Shown piece after piece: positions 10,751 through 20,043 of a stretch of DNA of 64,000 nt. The notes beneath the pieces were generated by a model. It ran no database searches, was not told where the DNA came from, and was given only the letters and a program-made list of their open reading frames with translations. Numbering within the stretch: the first letter of the stretch is position 1; each line of letters opens with the position of its first letter. The position numbers and the translations under genes were made by a program. Source of the stretch: Xanthomarina arctica (GTDB taxonomy: Bacteria; Bacteroidota; Bacteroidia; Flavobacteriales; Flavobacteriaceae); NCBI RefSeq assembly GCF_014638915.1, contig NZ_BMFQ01000001.1, positions 1,067,142 through 1,131,141 on the forward strand, read 5' to 3'.

Positions 10751-10794
10751 TATACTATATATATAGTTTAAGACTTTGCTTTTTACCGAAATTT
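10751..10794 (-). promoter_or_regulatory. Shared upstream element of the giant adhesin (copy 1)
   Basis: TATACTATATATA begins at 10751 and CCGAAATTT at 10786, exactly 35 bp apart start to start. The same two blocks at the same spacing occur upstream of the other large secreted gene (17120 and 17155). A perfect 14-bp palindrome ACTATATATATAGT lies at 10754-10767. In the gene's orientation the order is AAATTTCGG then TATATATAGTATA, ending 46 bp before the ATG at 10705. Likely a promoter or regulator-binding region; the factor is unknown. Confidence 0.55.
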
Positions 10795-10864
10795 AAAAGG
10801 CAAGAACGCGTATTAAAACACTTTAAATCAGTGTGTTATGTTGTAAAACGCTCTTTAGAAGGAA

Positions 10865-12013
10865 TTATGAAGAAGATTTGTTGTTTTGGATGGTTTCAAC
10901 CTTTTTTTGTAGTGTATTTATGGTTTTTTTGTTTTTTCTTTCTATCAGAATAACAATTACAATGAAGAGAATCACTATTGATATAATCCAGTTGAGTCTA
11001 TTCCTGAATTGCGATTTAATATGATTTAATTCTTCATTTAAATTTTTAGAATTCTCTTTAATTGAATCGCTAACCGAGTTTCGTTCAGATTTTTTTACCT
11101 CTAATTGTGTCTTTAAAAACAACTCGTAATATTTCTGATAATCATCTGATTTGTTTAGGGCTAAATAGTTTTCAAAGAGCCCTTTGTAAATACCTAAATT
11201 TAAAACTAAATCGCCTACATTTTTGGAATTATTTAGAGCCTCCAATAATAATATAACAGCCTCATTATATTTGCCTTCTAAGGTGAGCACTTCTGCCATG
11301 CCTTTTTGTGCAAAAGATACCAAGCTAGTAGCATTTTCAAGATTGGCAAACTCAATAGCTTTGCTAAAACTCTGTTTTGCATTGCTGTATTCTGACAATT
11401 GAATATAGCAGTTCCCTTTATTGTAATATCCAATACTTCTATTATGATAGTTTTGCCCAATCCCATCATATACATTAAGGGCTTTATTGAAAAATTCGAG
11501 AGCTATGTCGCAATTCAGATTATCCTTATATATAAACCCTTTTACTAAATAACTTGCAGCCAATATGGTTGTTACAGAGTCTCGTTCAGAATAAATGAGA
11601 TATCGATTTTCAATTTCTTCCATTGATTCGATGGACTTATCATAGATTTTTAGTTGCTGATATTGAACACCTGTCATGAATAGAATTTGAATTTGCAGTT
11701 TTTTGTCATCCAGATGACTTGAAAATTCTTTTGCTTTAATAATATACTCTAAAGCTTTTTTGTAGTCTCTTTTGGATGAGTAGCCAGTGGATACCACAAT
11801 TAAAGCCCGAGTTCTTGATTCTATAGAATAGGATGTGTTATTAAAAATTGATAAGGCAGCTTCAATCGTTTTATTTGGGTTTTCATATACATTTTTTGTT
11901 GCAGCACTTAACAAGCTATCAACTTGTTTTTTCTGTAACTCTGTTGCGTTAATAGACACTATACTTATAAAAAGCATATAAAAAGGAAGATGATATTTAA
12001 ACTTTATACTCAT
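10865..12013 (-). CDS. TPR-repeat membrane protein, HTH-less partner of the upstream AraC-type regulator
   Basis: 382 residues. It has an N-terminal signal segment (LPFYMLFISIVSINA), TPR-like helical repeats over about residues 30-310, one transmembrane helix (about 335-355, WIISIVILFIVIVILI) and a short charged tail of about 20 residues. The start codon overlaps the stop of the preceding regulator (ATGA, 12010-12013), so translational coupling is likely. The architecture mirrors the TPR-TM part of that regulator but lacks the DNA-binding domain, so it may be a co-sensor or a modulator. No function can be named with certainty. Confidence 0.8.
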   Translation of the reverse strand: MSIKFKYHLPFYMLFISIVSINATELQKKQVDSLLSAATKNVYENPNKTIEAALSIFNNTSYSIESRTRALIVVSTGYSSKRDYKKALEYIIKAKEFSSHLDDKKLQIQILFMTGVQYQQLKIYDKSIESMEEIENRYLIYSERDSVTTILAASYLVKGFIYKDNLNCDIALEFFNKALNVYDGIGQNYHNRSIGYYNKGNCYIQLSEYSNAKQSFSKAIEFANLENATSLVSFAQKGMAEVLTLEGKYNEAVILLLEALNNSKNVGDLVLNLGIYKGLFENYLALNKSDDYQKYYELFLKTQLEVKKSERNSVSDSIKENSKNLNEELNHIKSQFRNRLNWIISIVILFIVIVILIERKNKKTINTLQKKVETIQNNKSSS

Positions 12014-13599
12014 TTAGTATTCTTTTTAATTTCTTCTCTTTCTGTTTTTAATAAATTTATAAATGTGGCTGGAGACATCCCTATTATCGATTTAAATATA
12101 GTTGCGAAACTACTATGAGTAGAAAAACCACTTTCTTCTGCCAAAAAACTGATTTTATAATTCATATAATTTGAATCAGTTTTTAATTTTTCAATAATAT
12201 AATTAATTCTAAGTTTATTAATGAAGGTATTAAAATTGTCATTATAGTGCTTGTTTATAATCTCTGAAAGGTATTTTGTGTTAGTTTCAAATTGACCAGC
12301 TAAAACAGCAAGCGACATATCATTATTTAAATATTTTAAGGATTTTTCAAAGCGTTTTAGTTTTAATAAAATATTTTGTTCTGTTTCTTCAGGAATAATG
12401 AAACGTTTCGAGGTTTTTTTGATTGAAGGTTTTACCTTTAAGAAGTTAGTTCTACTTACCTCCAAATAATTAATAATTTCTTTTATACGTTTTTTTCTAT
12501 TTTCACTTTTTATAAGTATTAATATTCCTACGATTATAATAAAGAAAAGGACAGCCAATAAAAAGTATAAATAATTGGTGAATTTTTGATTTTCGGTTCT
12601 TAATTGTTTTTCTTCTTGACCACTAAAAATATTGTAAAATGTATTTACAGATTCTTGTTCTATTTGTTCAACTGAATTGTTTAAAACCAAAAATTCATCA
12701 TTATAAGCTTTGTGTTGATTTTTTTGATTTGAAGCCAAATAACTAATGGCTAAATCATTGTTTATTTGTTCTAAAAGAAAGGGATTGTTTATAATTTCAG
12801 CGAATCTTAAAGCAATAAAAAGATTCTCTTTACATTTTTCAAATTCCTTTTTTTGTAAATATAAATGGCCTAATTCTTTATAAATTAGGGCTTTCTCATA
12901 AAGATTATTTTTAGGAGAAGAATTTAATAAGTCGAGGGTTTTCTCAATGTATACAAAGGCAGAATCGTATTTAGAGAGGCTGAAAAAAGCACGTTCTTTA
13001 ACAAGATAAAAGGCTCTTTTTTCGTCAAAATTAGTTATTAAGAAACTTTTAAACTGAATTTTAGCTTTGTCAATGGCTGTAATTGCTTCGTCCGTGTTAA
13101 GCCTGTCTAGAAGCATATGTATGTGTTCTAAAGAGATCTGACTTTCGAATAGGTTTTTATCAGATATTAATTTGGAAGTTAATAAGCTGGCTTTGTTGAG
13201 ATATTCTTGCGATTGTTGGTCTAGATAGAGCTTTCTTAAGAGCGTAGCTTTAATTATATGATTTTCTATTCGAGTCTTAATATCAATTCTATCAAGTTGA
13301 TTGGTGTCATCAAATGCATGAATTATAGCATTATTATAATCGCCTTTAACTAAATACCCTTTAGACAACAGCAAGTTAGCTATGGCTCTTTCTTGTGGTT
13401 CTTGGTTGGAATTTAAAATGTGAGACGCAATTTTAATAGCCTCATCTGGATTGGAGTAAATAAGCTCTTCTGCTTTTAAGGCAAGATTATCTTGTTGCGA
13501 ATACAAACTAATTGAAATCAAGAAGCTAATAATCGTAATGAATAAAGTCTTATTTAGTATAAGTCTTTTTAAACAATCCTGTTTTTTTCTGCTTATCAA
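12010..13599 (-). CDS. TPR-containing membrane-bound AraC family transcriptional regulator
   Basis: 529 residues. It has an N-terminal signal/anchor (LFITIISFLISISLYSQ), a periplasmic TPR array (about 40-320), a transmembrane helix (about 343-363) and a C-terminal AraC-type double helix-turn-helix (about 430-520; SLAVLAGQFETNTKYLSEII, then ISFLAEESGFSTHSSFATIF). The only usable start upstream of the signal segment is TTG at 13599; an in-frame stop lies seven codons further upstream and no ATG is available. A TATATTTG promoter box sits only about 30 bp upstream, which supports the TTG start. It probably senses an envelope signal and regulates nearby surface genes (inference). Confidence 0.85.
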   Translation of the reverse strand: MISRKKQDCLKRLILNKTLFITIISFLISISLYSQQDNLALKAEELIYSNPDEAIKIASHILNSNQEPQERAIANLLLSKGYLVKGDYNNAIIHAFDDTNQLDRIDIKTRIENHIIKATLLRKLYLDQQSQEYLNKASLLTSKLISDKNLFESQISLEHIHMLLDRLNTDEAITAIDKAKIQFKSFLITNFDEKRAFYLVKERAFFSLSKYDSAFVYIEKTLDLLNSSPKNNLYEKALIYKELGHLYLQKKEFEKCKENLFIALRFAEIINNPFLLEQINNDLAISYLASNQKNQHKAYNDEFLVLNNSVEQIEQESVNTFYNIFSGQEEKQLRTENQKFTNYLYFLLAVLFFIIIVGILILIKSENRKKRIKEIINYLEVSRTNFLKVKPSIKKTSKRFIIPEETEQNILLKLKRFEKSLKYLNNDMSLAVLAGQFETNTKYLSEIINKHYNDNFNTFINKLRINYIIEKLKTDSNYMNYKISFLAEESGFSTHSSFATIFKSIIGMSPATFINLLKTEREEIKKNTK

Positions 13600-13627
13600 A
13601 AAGTTTATTATGTTTTAATTTTTTTTA

Positions 13628-13635
13628 CAAATATA
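13628..13635 (-). promoter_or_regulatory. Promoter -7 box (TATATTTG) of the TPR-AraC regulator operon
   Basis: On the minus strand TATATTTG matches the Bacteroidota -7 consensus TAnnTTTG. Transcription would begin near 13621, giving a leader of only about 20 nt to the TTG start at 13599. No clear TTG -33 box was found at the usual distance. An imperfect palindrome around TTCGAA (13636-13648) adjoins the box. Confidence 0.5.
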
Positions 13636-13791
13636 GCTTTCGAAGCTTAACGTAGGCCATTTTAGTTGAAAAACTATAATATAGTAAAGATACTAAACTT
13701 TAAAAGACGATTGTTTTTATGTCTTAATTTTGGGTATTAAATTAAAATTATATACCATTTGTTTTCTGTTTTTCCTTCTTTATAAAACATA

Positions 13792-13820
13792 AAAAAAGCA
13801 GCCATTGTGGCTGCTTTTTT
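13792..13820 (-). terminator. Intrinsic terminator after the type A secreted protein gene
   Basis: Perfect inverted repeat: AAAAAAGCAGCCA, a TTG loop, then TGGCTGCTTTTTT. The 7-bp GC-rich core is flanked by A and T tracts on both sides, so it could work in both directions. It lies about 155 bp beyond the stop of the minus-strand gene at 13976. Confidence 0.85.
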
Positions 13821-13975
13821 CTGAAAAAAACTACTCTTTTTAGAGTAAATAATAAACACCTTAATTTAGTTTGGGTAAAATAAGAGTATTTATTTTTTGA
13901 TTTAAAACTCGGACTATCAGTTAAAAGATAGCCCATGTTTTATTTTTGCTATTAATCAAAATAAGGTCTAAATAT

Positions 13976-16900
13976 TTATCTTTTAATCACTTTGATTGTT
14001 TTTTGTGAACCATTGATCGTTACTGTAACAAAGTAAACTCCATTATTTAATTCATCCATATTAATGGTTGTTTTTAAGTTGTTTGGAGTAACTAATTTCA
14101 CCTGTTGACCAATAATGTTATAGATACTAACATTTGAGATGTTGTCTTTAGATTCAACAGTTAATGTGTTAATTACTGGGTTAGGGTAGTATTTAAACGA
14201 TTCGAAATTATAAGATTCCACACCTATAGTTTCACTTGGATATATTGTTAAATTAAATTCACCAGTTTTATAATAATTACTTACTTGAATTAAATACGTT
14301 TGCCCAGCTTCTAATTCTGGAGCTATTTCCGTACCATTATAGCAACCAGTTCCTGCTAGAAGGTCATCGTATACTAGTTCAGAACAATTGTCAGAATTAT
14401 ATATTGCTAATCTTGGGGAATCTGTAGTTTGCTCCGTTATAAAGTTATATACGCCTGAATTAGTAGGTGTAAAGTTATACCAAATAGTATTACTTGAATT
14501 ACAAACATTCTCTGAAGAAGGATATGCATTCTCAAAAGTACCTGTTACCATGTTATTACCAGTCGCGTCTTCCGATTCCAGAATCACAATAGAGTTTGAA
14601 CAATCGTTGTTTGCAACAGGATCTGGTAATTGATAGATACATAATTCAAAGTCTACACTAGGAGCCGTGTTAGAAGTTCTAACCATAATATATACAGTTT
14701 CTGAAGCATCCATGAAAATAACTTGTGGGGAACTTCCATTGTTTGTACAATTATCATCAACTGGAGCTAAAGCACCACAAGTTCCTGAATATACATTAAG
14801 GTATAAGCCTGGTTCAAAATATTCAGTTATTCTCGTATAATTAAGTTGATATGCACCAGCATCTCCTGATGTAAAAGAATACCATACATCTCCCCATCCT
14901 TCTGTGTATTGATCATTACAAGAATTGTCTGTAGAAGTGGTAGCTCCTAAAGTATTACCAGTTATTACATTGTTACAAGTCTCATCGGTAGAGACTGTTA
15001 TTTCAATAGCTCCAGTACACTCGTCGTTTGCAGGCGGTGTTGTTGGTAATCTTAAACACATATCATAAGTATGAGCCAATTCACCACTACTTCTTGAGCT
15101 ATTTCTAATATAATATGTATCACCTACTGTTAAATTAGAAAAAAGTACATAATCGCTACGGAAACAGCCAAGGCTTGTAAAAGTACCACAGTTTCCTGAT
15201 AGTAACTCAGTAGATTGCTTAGTGTTATAATCATCTTCTACACCAATTACACCCACTATATTAGAATATTCTAAAATGATGGTTTCATTAGTAGCAACAA
15301 ATTCATACCAAACGTCATTCGTATTTGCAAAACCTGCTTCACAGTTGATAGGATTAGCAGCATTTTCTGTTGCTCCTGCATTGGTTCCGCTATAAATTGT
15401 AGTACAGTTTTCATCGGTGTTTACCGTTAACTCAATGCTATTTCCACAATCATCGTTTGCTGGTGGGCAAAAATAATAGGTCTCAGCTACAGTATAACAA
15501 TCGGAATTATCATTATTGGTTAATGTTAATTCTGTTGTAGATCCATTACTAAAAACACCTATATTTACTATTCCAGTATTAGTAATATTAATTGGAGTAG
15601 CTCCGCCAGTTAAAGTTAATGAATTAGCAAGTCCTAAATAGGTAATATCAACATCAATTGTATAATAGCCATCTGAACAAACGGGAATTGGTGTTAGTGT
15701 AAATTCAGGATTAATACAATCATTTTCTACTATTGTAAGATTATATGCAATTGTACTATCAAATCCATTACTACTAGCTACAAAAAAGTACGAGTTACCA
15801 GCGGATAAAACAAGCTCTTGTATCTCTTCTCCAGTATTAATGTCATCGACACACTCTGCTGTTCCTGAATCTGGACAACCATTAAAAATATGAAGTCCTC
15901 CATAACTACCCGTGGTTACATTAAAATAAACATTTATTGAAATATCTGTGGCTGGTGTGATTTCATAAAATACATCATATCCATCGATATAGTTTGTATT
16001 ATATCCAAAACAAGGACCTTCATTCACATTATTTTCAAAGTTTACTGTATTTTGTGAATTAGTGTATACACCCGCGCTTAAATCTATAGTAAGTGGCATT
16101 GAACATGTAGCACCTACATCTGGTGTACTACGAGTTGTAAAACTATTTTCAGTACAATCTACAGTTGCAGATCCTATACCATTAAAAGGTACAATGTTAA
16201 CAAAATATTCAGTTTCAAATAACAAACCAAGTCCATCTAACGAATAACTAGTTTCGCTTGTTGTTCCTGCATTTAAAATATCACTTAGTCCAGAGGCAGT
16301 TCCAATTGAAACGCTATATCCTGTTGGTAAACCAGTGGCAGCTTGCCATGTTAAAGTGGCATCTGGATTTACATCATCAGCACCATTTAAAGGTGATAAT
16401 AACGTTACATCGCAATTTGGTACTTCTGATGCTACTTGTACAATAGAAATATTGTCTATAAGAGTCGTTAATACCCAGTTGTTAACGTCAGCAAAAACGA
16501 CAAATCGTGCTTGAAAATTACTTCCTGCTGTAAGAACACCAAGATCTGTAGCAGGTACAGAATAACAACTTCCAGTAAATGTAAAGTTAGAGTCATCTAC
16601 TGTTACACCAGTAATCCAAGTCGCTCCACTATCTAAAGAGTACTCCATAGTAACACTTCCCCAAGGCGTAGCAGGTCCAGCAGGCGCAGGTGGCCAGCCC
16701 CAACCTTCTGTATATGTATTCACTGAAAAACTAACGGTTAATTCAGTCGCATTGGTTACAGTTGTATAATTTGGTGTGGTTAAAGTGGCAATTGCTTGGG
16801 TTACGCCATCAGGGTATTGTGTTACTGTAATACCCTTTCCAGTTGCTTCACACGTTGTGCCAGCTGAAACTCCAAAGCCTCCAGTTTCAGTCCAACCTGT

Positions 16901-17005
16901 AGGAATACCGAAATCTGTGGTGGTGTCAAAATTTTCAACAATATCTACTTGAGAGAATGCTGTAATGCTTAAGAGCATCATTAATAAAAAAGTAATCTTC
17001 TTCAT
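13976..17005 (-). CDS. Large secreted protein with type A T9SS C-terminal sorting domain
   Basis: 1009 residues. A signal peptide (MKKITFLLMMLLSITAFSQ) is followed by a choice-of-anchor-J-like jelly-roll domain (about 20-195), a fibronectin-III-like domain (about 200-295) and a series of PPC-like domains. Three of these open with the motif NDDC/NDEC/NNDC plus a hydrophobic strand and include DVWY.F or TIWYNF. The C-terminus is a type A T9SS sorting domain (FKYYPNPVINTLTVES ... GVYFVTVTINGSQKTIKVIKR). It is expected to be exported across the outer membrane and anchored or released; no catalytic domain was recognised. It shares an upstream DNA element with the giant adhesin. Confidence 0.9.
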   Translation of the reverse strand: MKKITFLLMMLLSITAFSQVDIVENFDTTTDFGIPTGWTETGGFGVSAGTTCEATGKGITVTQYPDGVTQAIATLTTPNYTTVTNATELTVSFSVNTYTEGWGWPPAPAGPATPWGSVTMEYSLDSGATWITGVTVDDSNFTFTGSCYSVPATDLGVLTAGSNFQARFVVFADVNNWVLTTLIDNISIVQVASEVPNCDVTLLSPLNGADDVNPDATLTWQAATGLPTGYSVSIGTASGLSDILNAGTTSETSYSLDGLGLLFETEYFVNIVPFNGIGSATVDCTENSFTTRSTPDVGATCSMPLTIDLSAGVYTNSQNTVNFENNVNEGPCFGYNTNYIDGYDVFYEITPATDISINVYFNVTTGSYGGLHIFNGCPDSGTAECVDDINTGEEIQELVLSAGNSYFFVASSNGFDSTIAYNLTIVENDCINPEFTLTPIPVCSDGYYTIDVDITYLGLANSLTLTGGATPINITNTGIVNIGVFSNGSTTELTLTNNDNSDCYTVAETYYFCPPANDDCGNSIELTVNTDENCTTIYSGTNAGATENAANPINCEAGFANTNDVWYEFVATNETIILEYSNIVGVIGVEDDYNTKQSTELLSGNCGTFTSLGCFRSDYVLFSNLTVGDTYYIRNSSRSSGELAHTYDMCLRLPTTPPANDECTGAIEITVSTDETCNNVITGNTLGATTSTDNSCNDQYTEGWGDVWYSFTSGDAGAYQLNYTRITEYFEPGLYLNVYSGTCGALAPVDDNCTNNGSSPQVIFMDASETVYIMVRTSNTAPSVDFELCIYQLPDPVANNDCSNSIVILESEDATGNNMVTGTFENAYPSSENVCNSSNTIWYNFTPTNSGVYNFITEQTTDSPRLAIYNSDNCSELVYDDLLAGTGCYNGTEIAPELEAGQTYLIQVSNYYKTGEFNLTIYPSETIGVESYNFESFKYYPNPVINTLTVESKDNISNVSIYNIIGQQVKLVTPNNLKTTINMDELNNGVYFVTVTINGSQKTIKVIKR

Positions 17006-17119
17006 TTTTTTTTGTTTAAATTAGTAATTAGTTAAGTTTTTTTAAGAACGTTTTTAGAGATGAAAATTATGATGTAAACATTTTCGGAATGTCGTTCAGA
17101 GTTGAAATATATAAATAGA

Positions 17120-17163
17120 TATACTATATATAAAGAGGATGTCTTTTGTATTTCCCGAAATTT
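17120..17163 (-). promoter_or_regulatory. Shared upstream element (copy 2), upstream of the type A secreted protein
   Basis: TATACTATATATA starts at 17120 and CCGAAATTT at 17155, the same 35-bp offset as at 10751/10786. Further similarity continues outward (CATATTAAAA versus CGTATTAAAA; both regions end near GTGTTATG). The element ends 115 bp from the ATG at 17005. Confidence 0.55.
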
Positions 17164-17492
17164 GAAAGCAGAAAAAACATATTAAAATGTTGATTAATAG
17201 TGATTTAAAGTGTTATGGGGGTTTTTATATAATTTTATAATTTGGGGATTGTAATTAAGAGAATTTGGAGTTTATCCTTGTTGATTTATAGCCCTTTGAT
17301 GAGAAATTAAGCATTAAATTGCAAAAGTAATTTTTCATGTACTTAATCCATAAACTCATTTATTGAATAGTTAAGAGTTAAAGTTTCTGAATTTATTACC
17401 ACATAATCTTAGTAGTGCCTGTTGGGCTGTTTTTGTTCTCAACTAAATTGATATTGAAGATGAGTTTTTAAATCATTTTCAAAATAATAAAA

Positions 17493-17522
17493 TTGCTGAA
17501 GTATAAAATTTGTATATATTTG
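17493..17522 (+). promoter_or_regulatory. Consensus Bacteroidota promoter (TTG, 19 bp, TATATTTG)
   Basis: TTG at 17493-17495, a 19-bp spacer, and TATATTTG at 17515-17522 match the flavobacterial -33/-7 pattern, as does the tRNA-Leu promoter in this window. Transcription would start near 17529. The next confident plus-strand gene begins almost 570 bp later, so this promoter may drive a noncoding transcript. Confidence 0.5.
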
Positions 17523-17528
17523 CAGTCT

Positions 17529-17802
17529 TATTTTTTAACAAAAGAGTCATTTTTATTGAGATACTTTTTATAAAGCTAAGTTCATAAAAAAAATAGAAAC
17601 TTGTATAAATAAGTAATGCAAGAATAAATAGTTCGGGTAGTCTAAAATCCGTTCAAAGTATTATATTATTTTAAGCCCCTTAAGTCTTAAATAATATCAA
17701 AAATTTAGTTGTGTTGTTTTGACAGGTGTAGTAGTCTGTCAATGGTAGTAAAGTTGAAGGTTTTCAGCTTTATCCAATGGAAAGCTTTCCTTTTTTCTTT
17801 TT
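17529..17802 (+). ncRNA. Candidate small RNA, unassigned
   Basis: The interval begins just after a consensus promoter. It contains two stem-loops, ATATTATTTTAAG pairing with CTTAAATAATAT (about 17662-17697) and TTGACAG pairing with CTGTCAA (about 17719-17742), and ends at an AGCTTT/AAAGCT stem followed by a T-rich run (17767-17802). No known RNA family was recognised. Existence and ends are inference. Confidence 0.25.
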
Positions 17803-18098
17803 AGAAGATTGGGATGCTTTTTTGTTTTTAGACATTTCATTATTAAACCTACTATTATACATAGTTAGTTTATTCTTATCTTCTCCAACCTTCCTTCTTT
17901 ATAAGTATAACATTAATTTAACTCTTAATTTAAATCTTTTTCACCTTTTTAAAGGGATCGAAAAATTTTAACAATTAATGCTTTCTGGCTTTTAAACTGT
18001 TTATTAAAAAATTCTCTAAAAGCTGTATGAATGACGTGAATATTTATTAATTTCGAATGATTCTAAATAAGGATTGTAAATAATTTAAAATACCTATT

Positions 18099-18443
18099 AT
18101 GAAAGTAGCATCATTAGTCTATAATTTGGAGTATAATGAAACAAAACCAGCCATTCAAGTTTTAATGGAAACCGAAACGGGCAAGGAAATTAGAATTGCA
18201 TTTAAAGAAGGACACGTAATGAAAGAGCATAAAACTCCTTTTCCTATTGTAGTTGAAGTTTTTGAAGGTGCTATAGATTTTGGTGTAAATGGAGAAGTCC
18301 ACCATTTAAAAAAAGGCGATTTAATTGCCTTAGAAGGAGGTGTGCCTCACGATTTAACTGCCATTAAAACGAGCACAGTGCGCTTAAGCTTAAATAAAAT
18401 GGATTCTGCAAAACGTGTGGAAGATGTTGCTAACAAATCTTAA
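18099..18443 (+). CDS. Cupin domain-containing protein
   Basis: 114 residues, a single small cupin barrel. Conserved positions are visible: a possible metal-site His in KEHKTPFPIVVEVFEG, the turn LKKGDLIALEGGVPHDL with a Pro-His pair, and a hydrophobic closing strand. No signal peptide, so it is cytoplasmic. Small stand-alone cupins of this kind have varied or unknown functions; the substrate cannot be told. It stands alone, 173 bp before the next gene. Confidence 0.85.
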   Translation: MKVASLVYNLEYNETKPAIQVLMETETGKEIRIAFKEGHVMKEHKTPFPIVVEVFEGAIDFGVNGEVHHLKKGDLIALEGGVPHDLTAIKTSTVRLSLNKMDSAKRVEDVANKS

Positions 18444-18616
18444 TTTTTTATAACGCTTAAAAAACAAGGTGAAATAAATCTCTAAATATTTATTTATTAA
18501 GTCAATATATAAATGTTTTGAGCCAATCTGCCTTTTATAATATTGGTAGTTTTGAGAGTTGAAAAATGCATTTTATGTGTTTTTAACAAATATATATAAA
18601 CTCTAAAACTATTATT

Positions 18617-19264
18617 ATGGCAGAAATTAAAATTGAAAAGAAAAAACCAGTATGGCCATGGATTTTGGGCTTTATTATTTTGTTGGGTCTTGTTGCTTAT
18701 TTCGTTTATGAAAATAACGAAAACGAAGATTATTCAGACGATGTGAATTCTGAAGAAATCTACAATAAGAATACCGATACAATATATAAAAACAATACCT
18801 ACCAAGATACGCAAGCTTCTCCAGACTCTAACTTCAAGGTCGCTTTGATGGATTATAGTGAATCAATTAGTGATTCCACTAGAATTGGTGTAGATTCTAC
18901 TTACACAAAAACAGCTTTGTATTATTTATCTAATGTTGTTATTGCAACTGCAACACAACACGACTTAGAAAGTTCCAAAGCCTGGAATGATCTTGAACAA
19001 TATGCGTCTCAGGAAGTTGGGATGAACACTTCCGACATGCCAGAAAGATCAGGGATTTCTAAAAACCTGAAATCAGTTACTAATAATATTGTAACTGTTT
19101 TGGAAACGCTTCAAACCAAAAATTTTCCAGCGCTACAAGCTGAGGTTGCCAATTTGAAAGCCACTTCTAATAAGCTTACTTCATCAACTATTGATAAACA
19201 AAAAACAACACTTCAGACATTTTTTAGAAAGGCGAATGAAGTGCTTATCAAAATGAACTCTTAA
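18617..19264 (+). CDS. Hypothetical membrane-anchored protein
   Basis: 215 residues. A basic N-terminus is followed by one transmembrane helix (about residues 13-32, PWILGFIILLGLVAYFVY), an acidic Asn/Asp-rich linker (35-75) and a helical extracytoplasmic domain (about 80-215). No family was recognised. It ends 11 bp before a PRC-barrel gene, so the two are probably co-transcribed and may act together in an envelope or stress response (inference). Confidence 0.8.
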   Translation: MAEIKIEKKKPVWPWILGFIILLGLVAYFVYENNENEDYSDDVNSEEIYNKNTDTIYKNNTYQDTQASPDSNFKVALMDYSESISDSTRIGVDSTYTKTALYYLSNVVIATATQHDLESSKAWNDLEQYASQEVGMNTSDMPERSGISKNLKSVTNNIVTVLETLQTKNFPALQAEVANLKATSNKLTSSTIDKQKTTLQTFFRKANEVLIKMNS

Positions 19265-19275
19265 ATTAAAACATC

Positions 19276-20022
19276 ATGACAGAACATAAAAAACATCTCT
19301 ATTATATGAATGAACTTTCAGATTATAAAATATCTGAAGGTTACCCAGACGTGAGAGGCTGGGATGTGAAAGATTTTAACAATCGTGTTATTGGAAAAGT
19401 GGATAATCTGTTAGTGAATCCTGAGGCTGAACGTGTTGTTTATTTGGATGTAGAGGTTGATAAATCCATTATTGATGCAAAACACGATCCATACGGAAGA
19501 CCAAGTCATGTGGAAGTACGTGAATTTGTGAATAAAGATGGAGAAAACCACATTATTATTCCAATAGGTTTGGCAGATTTAAATACGGATTCAAAATATG
19601 TGTATACCGATATATTAGACCATCAAACATTTTCTGAAACCAAACGTTACCGTAAAGGTGATAACGTTAATAGGGATTATGAAATGCAGGTTTTGAACTC
19701 CTACGAAAGAAGAACGAGCCCTAAAGAAAATGACAATATTATTATTGGGAATGATGAGGTGAATTTTGGAGAAATTCCGAATGAGGCACGTATTAGGAAA
19801 ATAGTTCGTGAAGAAATAAGAGCCTATCACAACATTAGAAATACTGGAGATTTAGATGGATTAGGGAATTCTGATGTTGATGAGACCGTGATTTTTACTG
19901 ATGATGAATCTGAAATTGAAAGAAGACAAAGAAACAATCATATTTATGATGACGACCGTTTTTACCAAAGAAAGGAGTTCGATGACGAACAGTTTAGAAA
20001 AAATCGTAATCCAAGATTTTAG
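19276..20022 (+). CDS. PRC-barrel domain-containing protein
   Basis: 248 residues. Residues about 15-115 fit a PRC-barrel (DVRGWDVKDFNNRVIGKVDN, then strands with VVYLDVEVD and HIIIPIGLADL). The remaining half is highly charged and probably disordered, ending in an Arg/Asp-rich tail. PRC-barrel proteins resemble the H subunit of photosynthetic reaction centres and often occur as stress-related proteins in bacteria, but no specific activity can be assigned. Pairs with the membrane protein gene 11 bp upstream. Confidence 0.85.
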   Translation: MTEHKKHLYYMNELSDYKISEGYPDVRGWDVKDFNNRVIGKVDNLLVNPEAERVVYLDVEVDKSIIDAKHDPYGRPSHVEVREFVNKDGENHIIIPIGLADLNTDSKYVYTDILDHQTFSETKRYRKGDNVNRDYEMQVLNSYERRTSPKENDNIIIGNDEVNFGEIPNEARIRKIVREEIRAYHNIRNTGDLDGLGNSDVDETVIFTDDESEIERRQRNNHIYDDDRFYQRKEFDDEQFRKNRNPRF

Positions 20023-20043
20023 TTACCTATTTAATTTAATAAG

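Larger units (their letters stand above)
13600..13975. other. 376-bp intergenic region
   Basis: It holds the promoter of the minus-strand AraC-type regulator (near 13628) and a strong terminator hairpin (13792-13820) for the secreted-protein gene to the right. A weak ACTC/GAGT hairpin lies near 13832-13846. No convincing coding sequence is present. Confidence 0.6.
17006..18098. other. 1.1-kb region without a confident protein gene
   Basis: The left part is the upstream region of the secreted protein gene, with the shared element at 17120-17163. From 17495 a consensus plus-strand promoter precedes about 250 bp of AT-rich sequence with two inverted repeats and a T-rich end near 17780-17805, a possible small RNA. 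A lysine-rich minus-strand short ORF (17770-17835, or to 17862) overlaps that end. Open reading frames on the plus strand here are low-complexity hydrophobic and not convincing. Confidence 0.5.

Noticed and set aside
13748-13936. Short minus-strand ORF of 62 codons
   Set aside because: It spans the terminator hairpin at 13792-13820 and its codons are low-complexity (FF/KK-rich), so it is not a real gene.
17777-17971. Plus-strand hydrophobic ORF of 64 codons
   Set aside because: Low-complexity (Leu/Phe-rich) translation of an AT-rich T tract; no start context or homology visible.
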